From DATAFT01 sp035544635 (GTDB lineage: Bacteria > Acidobacteriota > Thermoanaerobaculia > Multivoradales > Multivoraceae), in assembly GCA_035544635.1 (NCBI GenBank), contig DATKDQ010000211.1, forward strand, positions 1 to 32,091: a DNA stretch of 32,091 nt, read 5' to 3'. The notes beneath the pieces are model-generated. The model searched no databases, was not told the DNA's origin, and saw nothing but the letters and a program-made list of their open reading frames with translations. Position 1 is the stretch's first letter, and every line of letters starts with the position of its first letter. Shown here in pieces: positions 25,087 through 32,091 of the stretch. Position numbers and translations under genes: made by a program.

Positions 25087-25195
25087 GCCCGTCCATTCCG
25101 TCGGACGGGCGACGCGCGCCGTCCTCGGCGCCTAGATCATGGCTCGCGGAGGGCATGGTAAGCACCATGCCCGGAGCGAGCGCCGTCCGCGGCGC
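25087..25195 (-). other. Three consecutive hairpins in the sufB-sufC gap
   Basis: Perfect stems: GCCCGTCC/GGACGGGC (25087-25110, 8 bp, 8-base loop), GGGCATGGT/ACCATGCCC (25151-25172, 9 bp, loop AAGC) and GCGCCG/CGGCGC (25180-25195, 6 bp, loop TCCG). With the longer hairpin at 25206-25240 they fill most of the gap and would form a structured leader for sufC. Function is unknown: RNA processing sites, attenuation or mRNA stabilisation are possible. Confidence 0.6.
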
Positions 25196-25205
25196 CAAAA
25201 TATGA

Positions 25206-25240
25206 GTAGGAAACGAATGGTCTTACCATTCGTTTCCTAC
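25206..25240 (-). terminator. 16-bp perfect hairpin directly after sufB
   Basis: GTAGGAAACGAATGGT (25206-25221) is the exact reverse complement of 25225-25240, with a three-base loop. The stem begins right after the sufB stop codon and is A/T-richer than its surroundings. On the minus strand it is followed by TCATATTTTGG, a partial T-run, so it may be a leaky intrinsic terminator or a 3'-end protecting structure that sets the ratio of sufB to sufCDSU. Confidence 0.6.
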
Positions 25241-26692
<1,452 letters not shown>

Positions 26693-26707
26693 TTCCTTCG
26701 GGGCTCC

Positions 26708-27274
26708 TTACAGGGAACTGCGGCGAGCTGGAGTCGCGGCCGGGTCGCGCCCGTCCGCTGGCTGCTCTCTAACCGGCGTCGCTGCCACCGCCACGGCCGG
26801 AGGATCCACGGCGACCGCGCGGCCACGCAGCGGCACCAGGGCCTCGCCGCCAATCTCCGCCGCGTCGGGGAACGGCTGCGCCATCTCCTCGAGCGTAATC
26901 TGCTCGAGCGCGCCGCGGACGGCGTCGTTGATCTTGTGCCAGTTGGTCCGCACCCGGCAGACGCTTTCGACCGCGCAATCGCTGTGCATCTCGTCGACGC
27001 ACTCGGTGACCGCGATCGGCCCCTCCATGGCGGCGATCACCTCGGCCACCGAGATCTCCGCGGGCTGACGCGACAGCGTGTAGCCGCCGCTGGCGCCGCG
27101 GTGCGACACCAGCAAGCCCTTGCGGGCGAGCTGCTTGAGGATCTTGGCGACGGTCGGGACGGCGACCGAGGCCGCCCGCGACAGGCTGGACGCGCTGTGG
27201 AGCATGTCCGGCGTCGCCGCCATGTGCGACATCAGCATGACGCCGTAGTCCGCGAGCTTGGTCAGTCGAATCAT
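26708..27274 (-). CDS. Rrf2-family SUF operon regulator
   Basis: Predicted iron-sulfur-sensing repressor (188 aa) of the Rrf2/IscR family. The winged-helix domain begins MIRLTKLADYGVMLMSHMA and includes the recognition helix region VAVPTVAKILKQLARKGL and the wing SHRGASGGYTLSR. Three cysteines, C92, C100 and C106 (CX7CX5C), sit where IscR/SUF-regulator proteins bind a [2Fe-2S] cluster. This pattern, followed by RTNWHKINDAVRGAL, matches the SUF-system regulator subgroup (TIGR02944-type). The last 50 residues are a proline/alanine-rich tail not typical of the family. ATG 27274 aligns with the family start. As first gene of the operon it probably represses its own promoter when clusters are plentiful. 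Confidence 0.93.
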   Translation of the reverse strand: MIRLTKLADYGVMLMSHMAATPDMLHSASSLSRAASVAVPTVAKILKQLARKGLLVSHRGASGGYTLSRQPAEISVAEVIAAMEGPIAVTECVDEMHSDCAVESVCRVRTNWHKINDAVRGALEQITLEEMAQPFPDAAEIGGEALVPLRGRAVAVDPPAVAVAATPVREQPADGRDPAATPARRSSL

Positions 27275-27298
27275 ACAGTACCAAATCAGTCCCAATTG

Positions 27299-27326
27299 AT
27301 GATAGCACCCGAGCGGGTGCTGTCAA
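27299..27326 (-). promoter_or_regulatory. suf operon promoter with spacer palindrome
   Basis: On the minus strand a consensus TTGACA (27321-27326) is followed after 16 bases by TATCAT (27299-27304). The spacer is an almost exact palindrome: AGCACCCG and CGGGTGCT (27304-27311 and 27314-27321) with a two-base centre. A repressor bound there would block RNA polymerase. The leader is about 18 bases and has no clear ribosome-binding site. The palindrome could instead serve as a 3' hairpin of the upstream AI-2E gene, but it has no T-tract. Confidence 0.72.
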
Positions 27327-27345
27327 CCGCCTCGAGACGAGCTTT

Positions 27346-28401
27346 TCAAGCCGTTCTGGTGCTCTCCTCGCCCTCCACCGCAACCGCCGCCTCTGCCGGC
27401 GGCCGGGCGGGACCGAGGAGAATGCCGAGCCAACGCCACTCCTCGCTGCCCTCGAGCACGATCTTGATGATGATCGTGAGCGGCACCGACAGGAGCATGC
27501 CGACCGGCCCCCACACCCAGCCCCAGAAGACGAGGGATACGAACACCACCAGCGTCGAGAGCCCGAAGCGGCGGCCCATGAGCGCCGGCTCGACCAGGTT
27601 CCCGAGCGCCGTGTTGATCACCGTGAACCCGAGGGCCAACAGCACCGCGGTGCCGACGCCGTTCTCGAACACGGCCAGCAGGACGGGCGGGATCGACGCC
27701 AGGAACGCGCCGACGTTCGGGATGTAGTGCATCACGAAGGCGAACAGCCCCCAGAAGACCGGGTAGTCGACGCCGCAGAACCAGACCCACAGCCCGGTTG
27801 CGAGTCCCACCGCCATGCACATGACGGTCTTGACCACCAGATAACGCTGCACCTCCTGGGTCACGCGAGCGACGTCGCGCACCAGCCGATCACCCATGGC
27901 GGCCCGCAGCTTGGCCGGAAAGTAGGCGGCTTCGAACAGCATGAACACGACGAGGAGGAGAACCAGGATGGTGTCCTGCAGGATGATCGCGATGCGGGCG
28001 GTCGAGGACTGCACCAGGTCGACCGCCGCCTGGGGATCGATGAGGTCGGCGGCGTTCACCTCGAAGCCGCGCTCGTTGAGCCAGGCCACGATCTCCTCGA
28101 GACCTTCGTCGACGTCCTGCCGGTATTGCGGCAGCCGATCGGCCAGCTCGACGATGCCGAGGGTGACCAGGAATCCGGCTCCGGCAAGGACGGCGGCGGC
28201 TCCGGTGATGGTGATCAGGACCGCGCCCGCCCGCGGCATGCCCAGCTTCTGCAGCCAGAACAAGATGGGGAGAGAAAGCACGGTCACGAACACCGCGACC
28301 ATGAACGGGATGAGGATGGAGTCGGCCGCCCGCAGGCCGGCGATCACGACCACGACCGCAGCGGCCGGAAGAATGATGCGAGATCTGGAGTCCAGCGGCA
28401 T
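27346..28401 (-). CDS. AI-2E family membrane protein (second copy)
   Basis: A 351-residue inner-membrane protein of the AI-2E/PerM family. The order of helices is typical: RIILPAAAVVVVIAGL and IPFMVAVFVTVLSLPILFWL at the N-terminus, a soluble central region (about residues 90-140), then YLVVKTVMCMAVGLATGLWVW, FVMHYIPNVGAFLASIPPVL and the C-terminal NTALGNLVEPALMGRRFGLS and WGPVGMLLSVPLTIIIKI. The PNVGAFLASIPP motif places it nearer the TqsA/YhhQ-like branch than the copy at 18480-19577, which has VGPTPVLVPAV at the same place. It lies between acs and the suf promoter on the same strand. Transported substrate is unknown. Confidence 0.88.
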   Translation of the reverse strand: MPLDSRSRIILPAAAVVVVIAGLRAADSILIPFMVAVFVTVLSLPILFWLQKLGMPRAGAVLITITGAAAVLAGAGFLVTLGIVELADRLPQYRQDVDEGLEEIVAWLNERGFEVNAADLIDPQAAVDLVQSSTARIAIILQDTILVLLLVVFMLFEAAYFPAKLRAAMGDRLVRDVARVTQEVQRYLVVKTVMCMAVGLATGLWVWFCGVDYPVFWGLFAFVMHYIPNVGAFLASIPPVLLAVFENGVGTAVLLALGFTVINTALGNLVEPALMGRRFGLSTLVVFVSLVFWGWVWGPVGMLLSVPLTIIIKIVLEGSEEWRWLGILLGPARPPAEAAVAVEGEESTRTA

Positions 28402-28440
28402 CGAGGGCCTCGGCTCAGGCTATACCCGGGGCCCCGCTAC

Positions 28441-28481
28441 GCGCTCGGGCGTTCGTGAACGCCCGGCGCTTCGCCTGGCGC

Positions 28482-28503
<22 letters not shown>
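28441..28503 (-). terminator. Double hairpin at the end of acs
   Basis: Two strong stems lie in series. CCACCGCC/GGCGGTGG (28486-28503) overlaps the last acs codons. CGGGCGTTC/GAACGCCCG (28446-28465) continues through a one-base bulge into GCGC/GCGC, giving about 13 pairs between 28441 and 28469. No T-run follows, so termination may be Rho-assisted, but the structure is well placed to end the acs transcript before the AI-2E gene. Confidence 0.55.
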
Positions 28504-30425
<1,922 letters not shown>

Positions 30426-30544
30426 TCACTCGCTCCCGTGCTTTGCGGCAGATAGCCTACGCCAGAACAGGTCCGTATCGGGCAGCAAGGCCGCGGCGGC
30501 GTGGGGCGTAGCGATCACCCATTCCGTAACGCGGCACTCGGCGG

Positions 30545-30572
30545 GTGACACGATCGAGCCTGCTGCGATAAT
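30545..30572 (+). promoter_or_regulatory. Promoter of thiI
   Basis: GTGACA (30545-30550) lies 16 bases before GATAAT (30567-30572), which is preceded by TGC as in an extended -10. Each box matches consensus in five of six positions. Transcription should begin about 3-4 bases before ATG 30583, so the message is nearly leaderless; no ribosome-binding site is present. Confidence 0.6.
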
Positions 30573-30582
30573 CGACAGCGCC

Positions 30583-32091
30583 ATGGCCCTGGATCGCACC
30601 TACCTGCTGCGCTTCTCCGGCGACCTCTCGACCAAGCGGGGCCGGGCGTTCGCGCAGTTCCGCGGCCAGCTCGCCCGCAACTTGCGGGCGGCGATGCGCG
30701 ATCACGGGCTCTCCTACACGCTCCAGCTCGCGCGCAACCGGTTCTTCCTCTCGTCCACCGCGGAAGCCGCCGACGTCCTGACCGGCGTGTTCGGCATCCA
30801 GTCGTTCTCGCCGGTCGAGCACCGCGCCTGGTCGACGTTCGACGACCTGGTCCGCGCCGGCGAGGAGCTCTTCACCGAAGCCGTGCGCGGCAGGAAATTC
30901 TCCGTGCGGGTGCGCCGCAGCCGCATCCGGGGGCAGGTCGACTGGACCTCGGAGAACCTGGAGCGCGCGCTCGGCACGCGCCTCCTGCCGCACTCGAGCG
31001 GCGTCGATCTCAGCCGCCCCGAGGTGACGGCGTCGATCGAGCTCGACTCCGGGATCGCCCATCTGTTCTGCGACGTCGTGCCCGGGCCGGCGGGCCTCCC
31101 CATCGGCTGCGAGGGCCGCGTGCTGGCTCTGATCTCGGGGGGCATCGACTCCGCGGCGGCGGCCTGGCTGCTGCTGAAGCGGGGCGCGCAGGTCGACTAT
31201 CTCTTCTACAACCTGGGCGGCAGCGAGCACGAGAACCAGGTGCTCGAGGTGATCGACGTGCTGGTGCGCCGCTGGAGCTACGGCTATCGCCCGAAGCTGT
31301 GGCTCCACGATCTGCGTCCCTCAGTCGACGCCATCCGCGAGCGCACGCCGGAGCGGCTGTGGCAGGTCGTGCTCAAGCGGTTGATGCTGCGCGGCGGCCA
31401 GGCGATCGCCTCACGGAGCGGCGCGCTGGCGCTCGTCACCGGCGAGGCGATCGGACAGGTCTCCTCGCAGACGTTGGAGAACCTGGCGGCGATCGAGAGC
31501 GGCTCGCCCCTGCCGGTGCTGCGGCCGCTGCTCGGCTTCGACAAGGGCGAGATCGTGGCGCTCGCGCGCCGCGTCGGCACCTACGACCTGTCGGCGAAGG
31601 TACCCGAGTACTGCGCGCTCCAGGGTCGGGCGCCCGCGATCGCCGTGCGCGCCGCCGACCTCGACGCCGCCGAACGGTCGCTCGATCTCGAGGCCTTCAC
31701 GGCCAGCGTGGCCGAGGCGCCGCGCCTCGATCTGCGCGTCCGGCGGCGAGCCGCCCGCGAGGCCACCGAGCCGCTCGCGCTCGACTTTGTCCCCGACGAC
31801 GCGATGGTCCTCGACCTGCGCTCCCCGGCCGCCTTCGCGAGCTGGCATTACCCCGGCGCGGTACGCATGGACTACAGCGAGGCGCTGCGCGCCCACACCC
31901 ACGTCGATCCCGCCCGCACCTATCTCGTCTGCTGCGAGGTCGAGTTCAAGAGCGCCGATCTCGCCGAGCGCCTGCGCGCCGCCGGCCGCCGTGCCCACTA
32001 CTTCGCCGGCGGGACCACAAAGCTCCTCCAGTGGGCCGCCGCTCGCGAGCTGGTGGACCCGGCGAGCATCGCGCCCGCGCTGCACGAGTAG
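30583..32091 (+). CDS. thiI: tRNA 4-thiouridine sulfurtransferase ThiI with rhodanese domain
   Basis: Enzyme (502 aa) that puts sulfur into tRNA uridine-8 and, in many bacteria, supplies sulfur for thiamine thiazole. Domains: N-terminal ferredoxin-like and THUMP (about 1-165, LLRFSGDLSTKRGRAFAQF), PP-loop adenylation domain with LISGGIDSAAAAWLLLKRG (183-201), AIGQVSSQTLENL, and VPEYCALQ with C344, the position of the E. coli disulfide-partner cysteine. The C-terminal rhodanese domain (about 400-502) has C450/C451 in YLVCCEVEF, where the persulfide-carrying cysteine is expected. The start is set at MALDRTYLLRFSGD; the open frame upstream overlaps acs and lacks homology. The TAG stop is the last codon of the window. 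Sulfur likely comes from a cysteine desulfurase such as the SufS encoded nearby. Confidence 0.95.
   Translation: MALDRTYLLRFSGDLSTKRGRAFAQFRGQLARNLRAAMRDHGLSYTLQLARNRFFLSSTAEAADVLTGVFGIQSFSPVEHRAWSTFDDLVRAGEELFTEAVRGRKFSVRVRRSRIRGQVDWTSENLERALGTRLLPHSSGVDLSRPEVTASIELDSGIAHLFCDVVPGPAGLPIGCEGRVLALISGGIDSAAAAWLLLKRGAQVDYLFYNLGGSEHENQVLEVIDVLVRRWSYGYRPKLWLHDLRPSVDAIRERTPERLWQVVLKRLMLRGGQAIASRSGALALVTGEAIGQVSSQTLENLAAIESGSPLPVLRPLLGFDKGEIVALARRVGTYDLSAKVPEYCALQGRAPAIAVRAADLDAAERSLDLEAFTASVAEAPRLDLRVRRRAAREATEPLALDFVPDDAMVLDLRSPAAFASWHYPGAVRMDYSEALRAHTHVDPARTYLVCCEVEFKSADLAERLRAAGRRAHYFAGGTTKLLQWAAARELVDPASIAPALHE

Noticed and set aside
25022..25198. N-terminal extension of sufC through the structured gap
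   Set aside because: The frame is open, but the residues are low-complexity and unlike SufC; MPILEIKDL is the canonical start and the region is dominated by hairpins.

Overview
The window is strongly GC-rich, densely packed bacterial chromosome with short intergenic gaps, many start/stop overlaps, frequent GTG starts and ordinary housekeeping genes. There are no rRNAs, tRNAs, insertion sequences, phage genes or CRISPR arrays. The mix of a divergent Hfq-type Sm protein next to a RicT/PSP1 protein, a SUF operon led by an Rrf2 regulator, a multiheme cytochrome with TPRs and a rhodanese-tailed ThiI suggests an Acidobacteriota-like or similar high-GC Gram-negative lineage. That placement is an inference from gene content only.

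Left part (1-11010): a serS fragment (minus strand, cut by the window edge) diverges from a plus-strand glycan-assembly cluster. The cluster encodes two large multi-pass membrane proteins with C-terminal soluble domains (the second a GT-C-like glycosyltransferase), three family-2 glycosyltransferases and one DUF1972/GT4 glycosyltransferase. These six genes are chained by overlaps of 4-10 bases. A polyprenyl-phosphate glycosyl-1-phosphate transferase follows, with its own extended -10 promoter; it would start the lipid-linked oligosaccharide that the other enzymes extend. No flippase, polymerase or exporter is recognisable here.

Middle part (11011-20103), all minus strand: ricT-hfq-pdxA is an overlapping operon behind a clear sigma70-type promoter. 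Next come purD followed by a zinc-free MDR oxidoreductase, then an operon of an exported DUF442-like protein, an AI-2E family membrane protein and an octaheme cytochrome c fused to HEAT-like and TPR repeats. A plus-strand VapBC-type toxin-antitoxin pair (20236-20962) sits between that operon and the SUF genes.

Right part (21045-32091): a SUF iron-sulfur operon on the minus strand in the order rrf2-sufB-sufC-sufD-sufS-sufU. Its promoter has a perfect palindrome in the -35/-10 spacer, and the sufB-sufC gap holds four consecutive perfect hairpins. Upstream are a second AI-2E family protein, acs (acetyl-CoA synthetase), and, divergent from acs, thiI, which ends on the last base of the window.

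Nothing here amounts to a clear new defence or mobile system. The best candidates for something new are the structured sufB-sufC leader, the spacer-palindrome promoter of the suf operon, the octaheme/TPR cytochrome operon, the two uncharacterised membrane proteins of the glycan cluster, and several genes that look leaderless.
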